A DNA stretch of 64,000 nucleotides from Butyrivibrio sp. (GTDB lineage Bacteria; Bacillota; Clostridia; Lachnospirales; Lachnospiraceae): positions 17,423-81,422 of the forward strand of contig JAKVKH010000012.1 of assembly GCA_022486625.1 (NCBI GenBank), in the 5' to 3' direction. Position 1 is the first letter of the stretch. Each line of letters starts with the position of its first letter. Below are positions 23,136 through 32,301 of the stretch, piece by piece. A program made the translations under genes and the position numbers. The notes under the pieces were generated by a model. That model had not been told where the DNA came from. It did no database searches and worked only from the letters and a program-made list of their open reading frames with translations.

Positions 23136-24521
23136 ATGAAAAAGAAACTCGTTAGTGCAGTAATGTGTTTGGCAATGGTTTCTTCCGTACTTGCAGGCTG
23201 CGGTTCATCAGCTGCAACAGGAACATCAACCGGTGCATCAGCAGGAACATCAACAGATACAACAGCATCTTCTGACACAGCAGCATCTACGCAGGCAGCA
23301 GCGGATACATCCGCAAGTACAGCAGGTGCAGGCAAGGTTTACTATTTGAACTTCAAACCTGAAGCTGACGAACAGTGGCAGGCACTTGCAAAGACATACA
23401 CACAGGAAACAGGTGTCCCTGTAACAGTTGTTACAGCAGCATCCGGTGAATATGAGACAACACTTCAGTCTGAAATGGCTAAGAGTGATGCTCCGACACT
23501 GTTCCAGGTAAATGGTCCTGTTGGTCTTAAGAACTGGGTGGATTACTGCTATGATCTGTCTGGTTCAGATATTTACAAACAGCTTACAAGTGATAACTAT
23601 GCACTTAAAGGTGATGATGGTGCTGTTGACGGAATTGCATATGTAATCGAGTCCTATGGTATTATTACCAATAAGACACTGCTGAAGAAAGCAGGTTATA
23701 CAACAGATGACATTCAGTCCTTTGCAGATCTTAAGAAGGTAGCTGAAGACATCACAGCAAGAAAAAAGGATCTCGGCTTTGCAGCATTTACATCTGCAGG
23801 TATGGATTCCTCATCTGACTGGAGATTTAAGACACATCTTGCAAACCTTCCGATCTACTTTGAATATCAGCAGGATGGTATCACATCTTCACCGGCCATC
23901 AAGGGAACCTTCCTTGATAACTATAAGAACATTTTTGATCTGTACATTAACAATTCCACATGTGATCCGAAAGAACTTTCTTCCAAGACTGCAGATGATT
24001 CCAGAAATGAGTTCCTGGATGGCAAGGCTGTCTTCTATCAGAATGGTTCATGGGAATATTCTGCACTGTCTGCAAAATACACAGATGATGAACTGGCTAT
24101 GATCCCGATCTACACAGGTGCCGGAGACGAAGCAAAGCAGGGCCTCTGCACAGGTACAGAGAATTACTGGTGTGTAAATAAGAATGCTTCTGAAGATGAT
24201 ATCAAGGCAACACTTGACTTCATGAACTGGTGTGTAACTTCTGAAGAAGGAACAAAGGCTATGGCAAATGACATGGGCTTCACAATTCCTTTCAAGACAG
24301 CACAGGCTTCTCCGAACGTATTTGTAAAACAGGATCAGGCTTATACAGAAGCTGGCAAGACACCTGTATCATGGAACTTCACAACAATGCCTTCAGAAGA
24401 ATGGAAGAATACTCTTGGTTCTGCTCTGACAGCATATGCAGCAGGAACAGGCAGCTGGGATGATGTAAAGAAAGCATTCGTTGACAACTGGGCTACAGAG
24501 TACAAGCTGGCGAATGGCTGA
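23136..24521 (+). CDS. Sugar ABC transporter substrate-binding lipoprotein
   Basis: This 461-residue protein has a lipoprotein signal with LAGC and the acylated Cys22, followed by a Ser/Thr/Ala-rich linker (about residues 23-65). The rest is a family 1 extracellular solute-binding fold: YYLNFKPEADEQWQ, APTLFQVNGP, a NGSWEYSAL hinge segment and NYWCVNKNA are visible. It captures an oligosaccharide outside the cell for the two permeases downstream. GGGAGG precedes the ATG by ten bases. The substrate is unknown; the nearby arabinofuranosidase makes arabino-oligosaccharides a possibility. Confidence 0.92.
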   Translation: MKKKLVSAVMCLAMVSSVLAGCGSSAATGTSTGASAGTSTDTTASSDTAASTQAAADTSASTAGAGKVYYLNFKPEADEQWQALAKTYTQETGVPVTVVTAASGEYETTLQSEMAKSDAPTLFQVNGPVGLKNWVDYCYDLSGSDIYKQLTSDNYALKGDDGAVDGIAYVIESYGIITNKTLLKKAGYTTDDIQSFADLKKVAEDITARKKDLGFAAFTSAGMDSSSDWRFKTHLANLPIYFEYQQDGITSSPAIKGTFLDNYKNIFDLYINNSTCDPKELSSKTADDSRNEFLDGKAVFYQNGSWEYSALSAKYTDDELAMIPIYTGAGDEAKQGLCTGTENYWCVNKNASEDDIKATLDFMNWCVTSEEGTKAMANDMGFTIPFKTAQASPNVFVKQDQAYTEAGKTPVSWNFTTMPSEEWKNTLGSALTAYAAGTGSWDDVKKAFVDNWATEYKLANG

Positions 24522-24565
24522 TTAACAAAAAAATCAGAGATTACAGGATAAAAGTAAATGGTTAC

Positions 24566-24599
24566 AAAGGGGCAGGCAGTTGATGCCTGTCCCTTTTTT
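24566..24599 (+). terminator. Leaky terminator between binding protein and permeases
   Basis: AAAGGGGCAGGCA (24566-24578) pairs with TGCCTGTCCCTTT (24584-24596) with one G-U pair and a T run. It lies inside an ABC operon, where partial termination gives more binding protein than permease. Confidence 0.88.
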
Positions 24600-24620
24600 C
24601 AAAAGAAAGGCTTATGCCAA

Positions 24621-25472
24621 ATGGAAAAAGCAATTAAAAGATACTGGCCGGTATTCATCCTGCCGACATTGATTGCATTTGCAATCGGATTTGTATGGCC
24701 CTTTATCTGGGGAATCTATCTCTCTTTCTGTAAGTTTTCAACCGTCAGTAAGGTAGAGTTTGTCGGATTTTCCAATTATACGAAGATTTTTATTGACGAC
24801 AGTTTTTCACATGCGTTCTGGTTTACAGCGCTCTTTACGGTAGTATCCACATTGACAATCAATATTCTCGCGTTTCTGGTAGCTCTTTTACTGACGCGCG
24901 GAATCAAGGGAACGAACATTTTCCGTACGGTCTTCTTCATGCCGAACCTGATCGGTGGTATCGTACTTGGTTATATCTGGCAGATTCTGCTGGACGGACT
25001 CCTTTCCAACTGGGGAAAGCCTCTCCTGGCGCTGGATGCAAGAGCCGGATTCTTTGGACTCCTGATCCTGATGAGCTGGCAGCAGATCGGATATATGATG
25101 ATCATCTATATTGCAGGACTTCAGAATGTTTCTCCGGATCTGATTGAAGCAGCGGAGATTGATGGTGCTACGCCCTGGCAGGTACTTCGCAAGGTCAAAA
25201 TCCCCATGGTAATGCCGAGTATCACAATCTGTACCTTCCTGACGCTGACCAATTCCTTCAAGCTCTTCGATCAGAACCTGTCTCTGACAGGTGGTGATCC
25301 GGCAAAACAGTCACAGATGCTGGCACTCAATATTTACGATACCTTCTATGGCAGAAGCGGTGCGCAGTGGAAGGGAATCGGGCAGGCCAAGGCTGTGGTA
25401 TTCTTTATTCTGGTTGTTGTGATTGCACTGATCCAGCTTAGGGCAACGAAATCGAAGGAGGTGCAGGCATAA
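24621..25472 (+). CDS. Sugar ABC transporter permease, MalF/UgpA type
   Basis: The start ATG 24621 (MEKAIKRYWPVF) gives 283 residues; an upstream in-frame ATG lies before the terminator hairpin. The protein has six hydrophobic segments and the inner-membrane EAA loop, EAAEIDGATPWQVLRKVKIP, which docks the ATPase. It partners with the next permease (its TAA shares a base with that ATG). No ATPase gene is present, so a shared MsmX/UgpC-type ATPase is expected. Confidence 0.92.
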   Translation: MEKAIKRYWPVFILPTLIAFAIGFVWPFIWGIYLSFCKFSTVSKVEFVGFSNYTKIFIDDSFSHAFWFTALFTVVSTLTINILAFLVALLLTRGIKGTNIFRTVFFMPNLIGGIVLGYIWQILLDGLLSNWGKPLLALDARAGFFGLLILMSWQQIGYMMIIYIAGLQNVSPDLIEAAEIDGATPWQVLRKVKIPMVMPSITICTFLTLTNSFKLFDQNLSLTGGDPAKQSQMLALNIYDTFYGRSGAQWKGIGQAKAVVFFILVVVIALIQLRATKSKEVQA

Positions 25473-26332
25473 TGAACAGAGCACAGGTTCTTTCGAGAAG
25501 AAAAGCAGTCATCAACACAATTGTTACCGTGGTACTGGGTATCATAAGTGTGTTTTATATTTACCCGATTTTCATGATTCTCATGAATTCATTAAAGCAG
25601 GAATCAGCGATTTCTACGAATACTGCATTTGAACTTCCGAGTGCGGCGACGTTTGCCGGACTTTCGAACTATGTATATGGCGTGACACAGATGGACTTTT
25701 TATCTTCCTTCCTGTATTCATTGCTGATCACCATTTCCTCGGTGGTACTGATTATTCTCTGCTGTTCCATGGCAGCGTGGTATATTTCAAGAGTAAACAG
25801 TCCGTTATCAAAGGGAATGTATTACCTTTGCGTATTTTCGATGGTTGTGCCGTTCCAGATGGTCATGTTCACACTGGCCAAGACTGCAGATACCTTAAAG
25901 CTGAACAATCCCTTCAATATCTGCATTATTTATCTGGGTTTTGGTGCAGGACTTGCAGTGTTCATGTTCACCGGCTTCATGAAGTCCATGCCGATTGAAA
26001 TTGAAGAAGCAGCAATGATCGATGGCTGCAGCCCGTTGAAGATGTTTTTCAGTGTGGTAATGCCGATTACCAAGCCGACCACGATATCCACTGCAATTCT
26101 GGAGACCATGTGGGTATGGAACGATTACCTTTTGCCGACACTGGTTCTGGATATAAAAAAATATCGTACGATTCCAATGGATATTCAGTATTTCCGCGGA
26201 AGCTATGGCAGTGTACAGATGGCGCCGATGATGGCCTGTATTATGATTACCATCGTTCCGGTTATCATCATGTACCTGACCTGTCAGAAATATATTATTG
26301 AAGGTGTTGTTGCAGGCGCAGTAAAGGGCTGA
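25472..26332 (+). CDS. Sugar ABC transporter permease, MalG/UgpE type
   Basis: The second 286-residue permease has six membrane segments and the EAA loop EEAAMIDGCSPLKMFFSVVM. TAATG coupling joins it to the first permease. KYIIEGVVAGAVKG is the typical MalG-like C terminus. The operon ends with a strong terminator 27 bases later. Confidence 0.92.
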   Translation: MNRAQVLSRRKAVINTIVTVVLGIISVFYIYPIFMILMNSLKQESAISTNTAFELPSAATFAGLSNYVYGVTQMDFLSSFLYSLLITISSVVLIILCCSMAAWYISRVNSPLSKGMYYLCVFSMVVPFQMVMFTLAKTADTLKLNNPFNICIIYLGFGAGLAVFMFTGFMKSMPIEIEEAAMIDGCSPLKMFFSVVMPITKPTTISTAILETMWVWNDYLLPTLVLDIKKYRTIPMDIQYFRGSYGSVQMAPMMACIMITIVPVIIMYLTCQKYIIEGVVAGAVKG

Positions 26333-26358
26333 GGCACCTTCGGCCATCAGCTCATTTT

Positions 26359-26395
26359 AAAAGGACTTCTGCTTTGGGGCAGGAGTCCTTTTTGT
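26359..26395. terminator. Terminator between the ABC operon and the NYN gene
   Basis: AAAAGGACTTCTGC (26359-26372) pairs with GCAGGAGTCCTTTT (26379-26392) with one G-U pair. A/T runs on both sides allow use by the convergent NYN gene as well. Confidence 0.92.
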
Positions 26396-26424
26396 ATGGC
26401 AGGGTTCATGGATAATCGCAAAGG

Positions 26425-27615
26425 TTATTGTTCTGCAGGTTTCTTTTTCTGTACTCTTTTTCTGGCAGTACGGATCGGGATTCGTGTTTTTGTAACGGGC
26501 TCCTGTGCAGGAGCAGAAGAACCGGATGCAGCCGGTACAGAGGGTGCTGCTGCAGGTGCTTCTGCTGGATCTGTCAGAACGGCCTTATCGCCGCGCTCCA
26601 GATGGATGCAGTCAATCTTTTTATCCAGGAAGACAGAAAATTTGGTCACACCATTTTTCTTGATTGTGGCATTCAGATTTGGATTGACTTTCTGCAGTTC
26701 ACTCTTGAGTTTACCCGTATTCATTACATTCGTATGGCAGCGATGAAAGATTTCAATAATCTGCTTTTCCACATCCTGAATGGAGGATCCGTTTAAAGAT
26801 ACCCAGACAGCTTTATTGCGGGTAGCAACCGTCAGAGATTCGAAATCCTTGAGGTAAGAGGACAGTTTACTGTAGTTGTAATTGCGGATATCAAAATCCG
26901 GATAGATTTTAACCAGGCGGCTGCCGATTTCACCAAGACCGGTTTCCTTGCCGATGGCATTGTTATCCGTGATCATTTTGATGATGGTATTTTCAATTGC
27001 GGTACGTGTACTTGCCACGCTCTGTTCCTCTGATTCTGCATCAGAGATCTGCGGCGCTGCGCCGGAGGAAGAGGCAGCTGCGGGCAGCAGATTGTCAGCT
27101 TCATCATCAGAAGCTTCGTCCTCTGATGATGACTCGTCTTCTGATGAAGACTCGTCTTCATTGATATCATTCTGAATGATATCAAGAAAGACGAAACGTT
27201 CACAGGAAGCACGGAAAGATTCCGGTGTCTTTTTTTCTCCCATACCAATGACAACCATACCTGCTTCGCGGATTCTTGTTGCGAGTTTATTGAAATCTCC
27301 ATCACTGGAAACAATGCAGAAGCCCTCTACTTCTCCGGAATACAGGATATCCATGGCATCGATGATCAGACCGATGTCGGAAGCATTTTTGCCGGGAGTG
27401 TTGTTGGGCTGCATGATCGGCGTCAGGGAATAGCGTGATGCGCAGGACAGCCAGCCTTTTAAGCGTGGCTGCGACCAGTCACCATACATACGGCGGATTG
27501 TTACCTTACCGTATTTGGACAGCTCACTTAAGATGCTTTCCGTATATTTCCAGCCGATATTGTCCACGTCGATCAGAAGCGCAATATTGATATCGCGGTT
27601 TTCATTGTCGTCCAT
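26425..27615 (-). CDS. NYN-domain (LabA/DUF88-like) protein with two OST-HTH/LOTUS domains
   Basis: Residues 8-145 form a PIN-like NYN nuclease domain with the acidic residues in ALLIDVDNI (Asp16, Asp18), ASDIGLIIDAMD (Asp80, Asp86) and VSSDGDF (Asp105, Asp107). An acidic linker (about 150-175) made of short Ser/Asp/Glu repeats follows. Residues 205-275 and 278-342 each look like an OST-HTH/LOTUS RNA-binding domain. The tail is Pro/Ala-rich and then basic (RTARKRVQKKK). NYN domains cleave RNA and LOTUS domains bind RNA or helicases, so an RNA-processing role is likely but its target is unknown. It stands alone, leftward. Confidence 0.86.
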   Translation of the reverse strand: MDDNENRDINIALLIDVDNIGWKYTESILSELSKYGKVTIRRMYGDWSQPRLKGWLSCASRYSLTPIMQPNNTPGKNASDIGLIIDAMDILYSGEVEGFCIVSSDGDFNKLATRIREAGMVVIGMGEKKTPESFRASCERFVFLDIIQNDINEDESSSEDESSSEDEASDDEADNLLPAAASSSGAAPQISDAESEEQSVASTRTAIENTIIKMITDNNAIGKETGLGEIGSRLVKIYPDFDIRNYNYSKLSSYLKDFESLTVATRNKAVWVSLNGSSIQDVEKQIIEIFHRCHTNVMNTGKLKSELQKVNPNLNATIKKNGVTKFSVFLDKKIDCIHLERGDKAVLTDPAEAPAAAPSVPAASGSSAPAQEPVTKTRIPIRTARKRVQKKKPAEQ

Positions 27616-27754
27616 CAGATTCCTCCAATAGCTGTCTCTGCAGCATAAGTGTATTTTCGTATTTATATCTGTTTATCTCTATTATGCCATTTTCAGAAAG
27701 GTTTGTGTGAGATTATACAGTTATTTTTTACGTACATTTTTTCACAAATGCTGC

Positions 27755-27781
27755 TTGAAGATTCTTAACACCTGCTATATG
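27755..27781 (+). promoter_or_regulatory. Putative promoter of the antiporter leader RNA
   Basis: TTGAAG (27755-27760) and TATATG (27776-27781) have a short 15-base spacer. The start would fall near 27788, exactly at the first base pair of the leader's first hairpin. Confidence 0.5.
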
Positions 27782-27787
27782 ATGAAA

Positions 27788-27913
27788 ACCGGATAAGGAA
27801 GTGATTTAGGCCCTTATCCGGCAGAAAGATGTTTGATACTTATATCATAAAGCTCAGCTGTAATGAAATAAGCATGACAGGATGGCCTGATCATAAAGAG
27901 ATCAGGTTTTTTT
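27788..27913 (+). promoter_or_regulatory. Structured leader RNA with alternative terminator, upstream of the antiporter
   Basis: A perfect 10-bp hairpin, CCGGATAAGG (27789-27798) with CCTTATCCGG (27812-27821), starts the leader. A terminator at its end pairs CCTGATC (27886-27892) with GATCAGG (27900-27906) plus seven T. The 5' arm of that terminator can instead pair upstream: ATGACAGG (27874-27881) with CCTGATCAT (27886-27894), one bulged base, 4-base loop. The two are mutually exclusive, as in riboswitches or attenuators. No known riboswitch class was recognised. It occupies the right part of the gene-free 27616-27936; nothing is seen in 27616-27754. Confidence 0.65.
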
Positions 27914-27936
27914 AATGGAAATTTCGGAGGTAAAAA

Positions 27937-29136
27937 ATGGAATCATATTCTTTTCTGATGTATCTGGCGGTTATTTTAATCTCGACAAAGGTACTGGGAC
28001 TTTTTTCCAGAAAAATCAATGCACCTGCGGTTTTTGGCGCAATTATTGCGGGGATTATTCTGGGGCCTTCTGCGCTGAATCTGATCAGTTTTGACAGCCA
28101 GGATGGTATTTTTATTGAAACAGTTGCAGAAGTCGGTGTTATTCTGCTGATGTTCTCTGCGGGACTTGAAACAGACCTCGATGAAATCAAAAAAGATGGC
28201 AAGGCTTCTTTTGTTGCTGCAATGATTGGTGTGATTGTACCTTTGATCGGCGGGACCTTATGTTATCTTCAGTTCTTTCATACAACAGGTGGTAAGGATG
28301 AGATGCTCAAGGCGTTGTTTGTCGGTGTATCACTTACGGCGACTTCTGTCAGCATTACGGTAGAAACACTTCGCGAACTGGGCAAACTGACTGGAAAGGT
28401 TGGAAATACAATCCTTGGCGCAGCGGTAATGGATGATATTATCGGAATCATTGTATTGACAATTGTATCAGGAATGAAAGATGCAAGCATCAGCATCGTG
28501 GTGGTGCTTGCAAAGATCGTACTGTATCTTGTTCTGATCTGTGTCCTTTTATTTATTACATCGAAGCTCAGACCGATCATTGAACGCGGAGATGAGAAAA
28601 GAAGGATTGTCATACTGACAGTGGCGTTCTGCTTTATTCTTGCGTTTGTGTCAGAACGCTATTTTGGAATTGCCGATATTACAGGAGCTTATTTTGCAGG
28701 CCTGATGCTTTGCAGCATGAAGGTAAGGAAATACATCAGTCGCAGAGTAGAAATTGCATCTTATCTGATTTTTTCACCGGTATTTTTTGCCAGTATCGGG
28801 CTCAAGACCAGCATCAGCGGATTTGATCTGCATATGCTGCTGTTCTGTGTGGCACTTCTGGTGATCGCAATTATCAGTAAGGTCATCGGCTGCGGTCTGG
28901 GAACAAGGCTCTGCGGATATTCCGGAAAAGAATCTCTGCAGGTGGGTGTCGGCATGATTTCCAGAGGAGAAGTTGCACTGATCGTTGCACAGAAGGGATA
29001 CCAGTATGGCCTTGTAGATAATACGCTGTTTGCGCCGATTGTTCTTGTGGTTATTGTAACGACCCTGATCACACCGGTTCTGCTGAAGATTGTCATGAAA
29101 AATGATGATGGGGATGCAGAAAAAACAAAAATATAA
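27937..29136 (+). CDS. CPA2-family cation/proton antiporter (KefB-like)
   Basis: The 399-residue protein has about twelve hydrophobic helices and no C-terminal TrkA domain. AGIILGPSALNLI near residue 40 and FSAGLETDLDEI are the standard CPA2 motifs, and the ion-binding pair lies around AAVMDDIIGIIVL (Asp-Asp, residues 166-167). GVGMISRGEVALIVAQKG is the conserved helix with the Arg-Gly-Glu. It exchanges Na+ or K+ for protons. The regulated leader just upstream suggests that its expression answers to an ion or signal nucleotide. Confidence 0.93.
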   Translation: MESYSFLMYLAVILISTKVLGLFSRKINAPAVFGAIIAGIILGPSALNLISFDSQDGIFIETVAEVGVILLMFSAGLETDLDEIKKDGKASFVAAMIGVIVPLIGGTLCYLQFFHTTGGKDEMLKALFVGVSLTATSVSITVETLRELGKLTGKVGNTILGAAVMDDIIGIIVLTIVSGMKDASISIVVVLAKIVLYLVLICVLLFITSKLRPIIERGDEKRRIVILTVAFCFILAFVSERYFGIADITGAYFAGLMLCSMKVRKYISRRVEIASYLIFSPVFFASIGLKTSISGFDLHMLLFCVALLVIAIISKVIGCGLGTRLCGYSGKESLQVGVGMISRGEVALIVAQKGYQYGLVDNTLFAPIVLVVIVTTLITPVLLKIVMKNDDGDAEKTKI

Positions 29137-29254
29137 TGCAAGTTAAAAAAGCAGAGATATGATGGTATAATTAGATTCGAGTGCAGAGACATTCGAATCT
29201 GATTTATGTTGTAATGCAACCTCAGCAAAAGCAAAAAAATGAATGGAGAAAATA

Positions 29255-29512
29255 ATGGTAAAGATATATAAAACAAAAGGCACATGCTCTACGCAGATTG
29301 ATCTGGAAGTGGAGGACGGTGTAATCAGATCTGTCGGTTTTACCGGTGGATGCAATGGTAATCTGCAGGGCATTTCCAGGCTTGTGGAGGGCATGAAGGC
29401 AGAAGATGCAATTGCAAAGCTTAAAGGAATCCGCTGCGGATACAAGAGTACGTCCTGTCCGGATCAGCTTTCAAAGGCACTCGAAGAAATCCTTGCAGAA
29501 GAGAAGAACTGA
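29255..29512 (+). CDS. TSCPD-domain protein (TIGR03905 type)
   Basis: This 85-residue protein carries GTCSTQIDLEVEDG near the N terminus and the signature TSCPDQLSKAL at the end, with three or four conserved cysteines. The domain also occurs at the C terminus of some ribonucleotide reductases; the function of the free form is unknown. ATG 29255 follows GGAG (29245-29248); an ATG at 29243 overlaps that site. It lies 38 bases before murG and may be co-transcribed. Confidence 0.88.
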   Translation: MVKIYKTKGTCSTQIDLEVEDGVIRSVGFTGGCNGNLQGISRLVEGMKAEDAIAKLKGIRCGYKSTSCPDQLSKALEEILAEEKN

Positions 29513-29550
29513 CAGGCGCCAGTTTATCAAATAAGAAGAAGGCGAACAGC

Positions 29551-30627
29551 TTGAATAAAAAAATTGTCCTGACAGGTGGTGGTACTGCCGGTCATGTAAC
29601 ACCGAATATTGCACTGATTCCATTTCTGAAGGAAGCAGGCTATGACATCATTTATATCGGTTCCTATGATGGAATCGAAAAAAAACTGATTGCAGATTAC
29701 GGGATTCCGTATTATGGTATTGCAACCGGTAAGTTTCGCAGATATTTTGACCCGAAGAACTTTTCAGATCCGTTCCGTGTATTGAAGGGTTATGGTGAAG
29801 CACGCAGAATTCTGAAGAAGGAAAAGCCGGATGTTGTGTTTTCCAAGGGAGGATTTGTCAGCGTGCCTGTTGTTAATGCGGCACATTCACTGCATATTCC
29901 GTGCATTTTGCATGAATCAGACATGACACCGGGGCTTGCCAATAAGCTCTGTGTCAAGGCAGCCAGGAAGATCTGCTGTAATTTTCCGGAGACAGTCAAT
30001 ATGCTTCCGGCGGATAAGGCCATATTGACAGGAACCCCGATCCGTTCAGAACTCTCTGAAGGCTCAGCGGCGGCAGGTCGTGCGTTCTGCGGGTTTACGG
30101 ATGATAAACCGGTGCTGATGGTTATTGGCGGAAGTCTTGGCGCGCAGTCAGTCAATGAGACAGTGCGATATGCGCTTCCAAAGTTACTCAAAGAGTTCAA
30201 TGTGGTTCATATCTGCGGAAAAGAGAAGATGGATAACCTGAAGCTTTCGGTTCCGGGATATAAGCAGTTTGAATATGTAAAAACGGAACTGAAGGATCTT
30301 TTTGCAATGGCTGATATCGTGGTATCAAGAGCCGGAGCCAATTCGATCTGTGAGCTTCTTGCGCTTCATAAGCCAAACGTACTGATTCCCCTGTCTGCCA
30401 AAAACAGCAGAGGAGATCAGATTCTAAATGCCAGAAGCTTTGAACAGCAGGGCTTCAGTATGGTAATTGATAATGATGAGCTCGATGAAGACATTCTGAT
30501 CAGTGATATCCATGAAGTTTTTGCAAACAGAGACAGGTATAAAGAAAATATGAGTAAGAGCAGTCAGCATAATGCGGTACAGACCATTATGGGGCTGATT
30601 GAAGAAGCGACAGAGACAGGCAGATAA
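29551..30627 (+). CDS. murG: UDP-GlcNAc:lipid I transferase MurG
   Basis: MurG makes lipid II from lipid I at the inner face of the membrane. The 358-residue GT28 enzyme shows the glycine-rich VLTGGGTAGHVTPNIAL, GGSLGAQSVNETV and the donor-binding SRAGANSICELLALHKP. It begins with TTG at 29551 after AAGAAGG. It is not in a division cluster here, so it may be the only murG or a second copy; the sequence alone cannot tell. Confidence 0.93.
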   Translation: MNKKIVLTGGGTAGHVTPNIALIPFLKEAGYDIIYIGSYDGIEKKLIADYGIPYYGIATGKFRRYFDPKNFSDPFRVLKGYGEARRILKKEKPDVVFSKGGFVSVPVVNAAHSLHIPCILHESDMTPGLANKLCVKAARKICCNFPETVNMLPADKAILTGTPIRSELSEGSAAAGRAFCGFTDDKPVLMVIGGSLGAQSVNETVRYALPKLLKEFNVVHICGKEKMDNLKLSVPGYKQFEYVKTELKDLFAMADIVVSRAGANSICELLALHKPNVLIPLSAKNSRGDQILNARSFEQQGFSMVIDNDELDEDILISDIHEVFANRDRYKENMSKSSQHNAVQTIMGLIEEATETGR

Positions 30628-30651
30628 AGTAAATAGAGATTTTATTATAAA

Positions 30652-30689
30652 AAAACGGTTGCCTGCATGAATTAGCAGACAACCGTTTT
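30652..30689. terminator. Bidirectional terminator between murG and pgi
   Basis: AAAACGGTTGCCTGC (30652-30666) pairs with GCAGACAACCGTTTT (30675-30689) with a single mismatch. A-rich and T-rich flanks make it usable by both convergent genes. Confidence 0.92.
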
Positions 30690-30692
30690 CAA

Positions 30693-32042
30693 TTAAAGTC
30701 TCTTGCGAAGTGCTTCGGTCATATCTTCATAACCGGGCTTACCAAGAAGGGCAAACATGTTCTTCTTGTAACTTTCCACACCAGGCTGGTTGAATGGATT
30801 AACACCCAGCAGATATCCGCTGACGCCGCATGCGAACTCGAAGAAATAGAACAGCTCGCCGAGATAGAACTCGTTCTGCTCCGGAACGTGTACCATGAAG
30901 TTCGGAACATTACCATCTGTATGTGCCAGAACAGTACCATTCATGGCCGCCTTGTTTGCAAACTCAACTGTCTTTCCTGCAAGGTAGTTCAGACCGTCAA
31001 GATCTGTCTCTTCCTTACCGATGGTCAGAGATTTTTTACTCTTCTCGATGTTGATGACAGTCTCGTACATGATACGGGAACCATCCTGAATGAACTGACC
31101 CATGGAGTGCAGGTCTGTAGTCAGGTCAACGCTTGCCGGGAAGATACCCTTCTGATCCTTGCCTTCGGACTCGCCGAACAACTGCTTCCACCATTCGGAA
31201 ACATAATGGACGCTGGGTTCATAGTTCGCAAGAATTTCAATTGCTTTGCCCTTACGATAAAGGATGTGGCGAAGTGCAGCATATTTCAGTGCATCATTAT
31301 CTTTATAAGAAGATTCGAGTGCGAGCTTTCTGCCTTCTGCAGCACCTTCCATCAGCTTGGCAATATCAGCGCCGGATACGGCGATCGGAAGAAGACCAAC
31401 AGCGGTCAGTACAGAGAAACGTCCACCGACATCATCCGGAACAACGAAGCATTCGTAACCTTCTTCATCTGCTTCACTCTTTAATGCGCCGCGGGACTTG
31501 TCTGTTGTAGCATAGATTCTTTCTGCAGCACCCTTTTTGCCATATTTTTTGATCAGAAGTTCTTTGAAAATACGGAATGCAATTCCGGGTTCTGTGGTAG
31601 TACCGCTCTTACTGATCATATTAACGGAGAAATCACGGTCGCCAACTACTTCAAGCAGATCGCTTAAGTAATTCGCACTGATGGAATTACCGCAGAAGTA
31701 GATTTCCGGAGTCTTGCGGATTTCCTTGCTGACAATATTGTAGAAGCTGTGACGCAGGAAATTGATGGCAGCGCGTGCGCCAAGGTAAGAACCGCCGATA
31801 CCGATGACAATCAGTACATCAGAATCTTTCTGAATCTTTGTAGCAGCCTTCTGGATTCTGGAAAATTCGTCTTTGTCATAGTCTACCGGAAGATCGATCC
31901 AGCCAAGGAAATCATTGCCGGCACCTGTTTTGTCCAGCAGTACCTTTTTGGCATTCAGAACCTGAGATTCCATCATGTCGACTTCAGCATCATTTACAAA
32001 CGGTGCTGCTTTTGAATAATCAAATGTTACTTTTGCACTCAT
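30693..32042 (-). CDS. pgi: Glucose-6-phosphate isomerase
   Basis: Pgi interconverts glucose-6-phosphate and fructose-6-phosphate. The 449-residue length is that of the Firmicutes-type enzyme. Conserved segments include [28 protein letters not shown], the [15 protein letters not shown] loop with the catalytic Glu and the C-terminal [14 protein letters not shown] lies eight bases before the ATG. It is a single gene with its own promoter at 32100-32128. Confidence 0.97.
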   Translation of the reverse strand: MSAKVTFDYSKAAPFVNDAEVDMMESQVLNAKKVLLDKTGAGNDFLGWIDLPVDYDKDEFSRIQKAATKIQKDSDVLIVIGIGGSYLGARAAINFLRHSFYNIVSKEIRKTPEIYFCGNSISANYLSDLLEVVGDRDFSVNMISKSGTTTEPGIAFRIFKELLIKKYGKKGAAERIYATTDKSRGALKSEADEEGYECFVVPDDVGGRFSVLTAVGLLPIAVSGADIAKLMEGAAEGRKLALESSYKDNDALKYAALRHILYRKGKAIEILANYEPSVHYVSEWWKQLFGESEGKDQKGIFPASVDLTTDLHSMGQFIQDGSRIMYETVINIEKSKKSLTIGKEETDLDGLNYLAGKTVEFANKAAMNGTVLAHTDGNVPNFMVHVPEQNEFYLGELFYFFEFACGVSGYLLGVNPFNQPGVESYKKNMFALLGKPGYEDMTEALRKRL

Positions 32043-32099
32043 TGATTTATCTCCTTTTTTTCTATATGAAACGCGGAAAACGTATTCCTGACGCCCTTA

Positions 32100-32128
32100 A
32101 GTTTAGCAAAGTTGTATGATTATGGCAA
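32100..32128 (-). promoter_or_regulatory. Promoter of pgi
   Basis: On the minus strand TTGCCA (32123-32128) and TAAACT (32100-32105) are 17 bases apart. Transcription would start near 32093, about 50 bases before the pgi start. Confidence 0.65.
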
Positions 32129-32301
32129 GGGTTGTAAACAGTCCTGATCAAATTTTTTTAATCGGTTAGCCTGAAGAATAAAGGACGATTGATCAAAAGA
32201 ACTGTATTAAATGCAATTGTAAAACAGAAACGAAAGCAGCAAAATGGTGTAATGTTATATTAATAATGAAAAATGTTGTGCAGATTATGGGAGGAGAATG
32301 C

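Noticed and set aside
32145..32200. Inverted TGATCAA copies between pgi and the GH43-like gene
   Set aside because: TGATCA is self-complementary and short, the copies lie in AT-rich sequence, and no promoter fits between them; too weak to call an operator.
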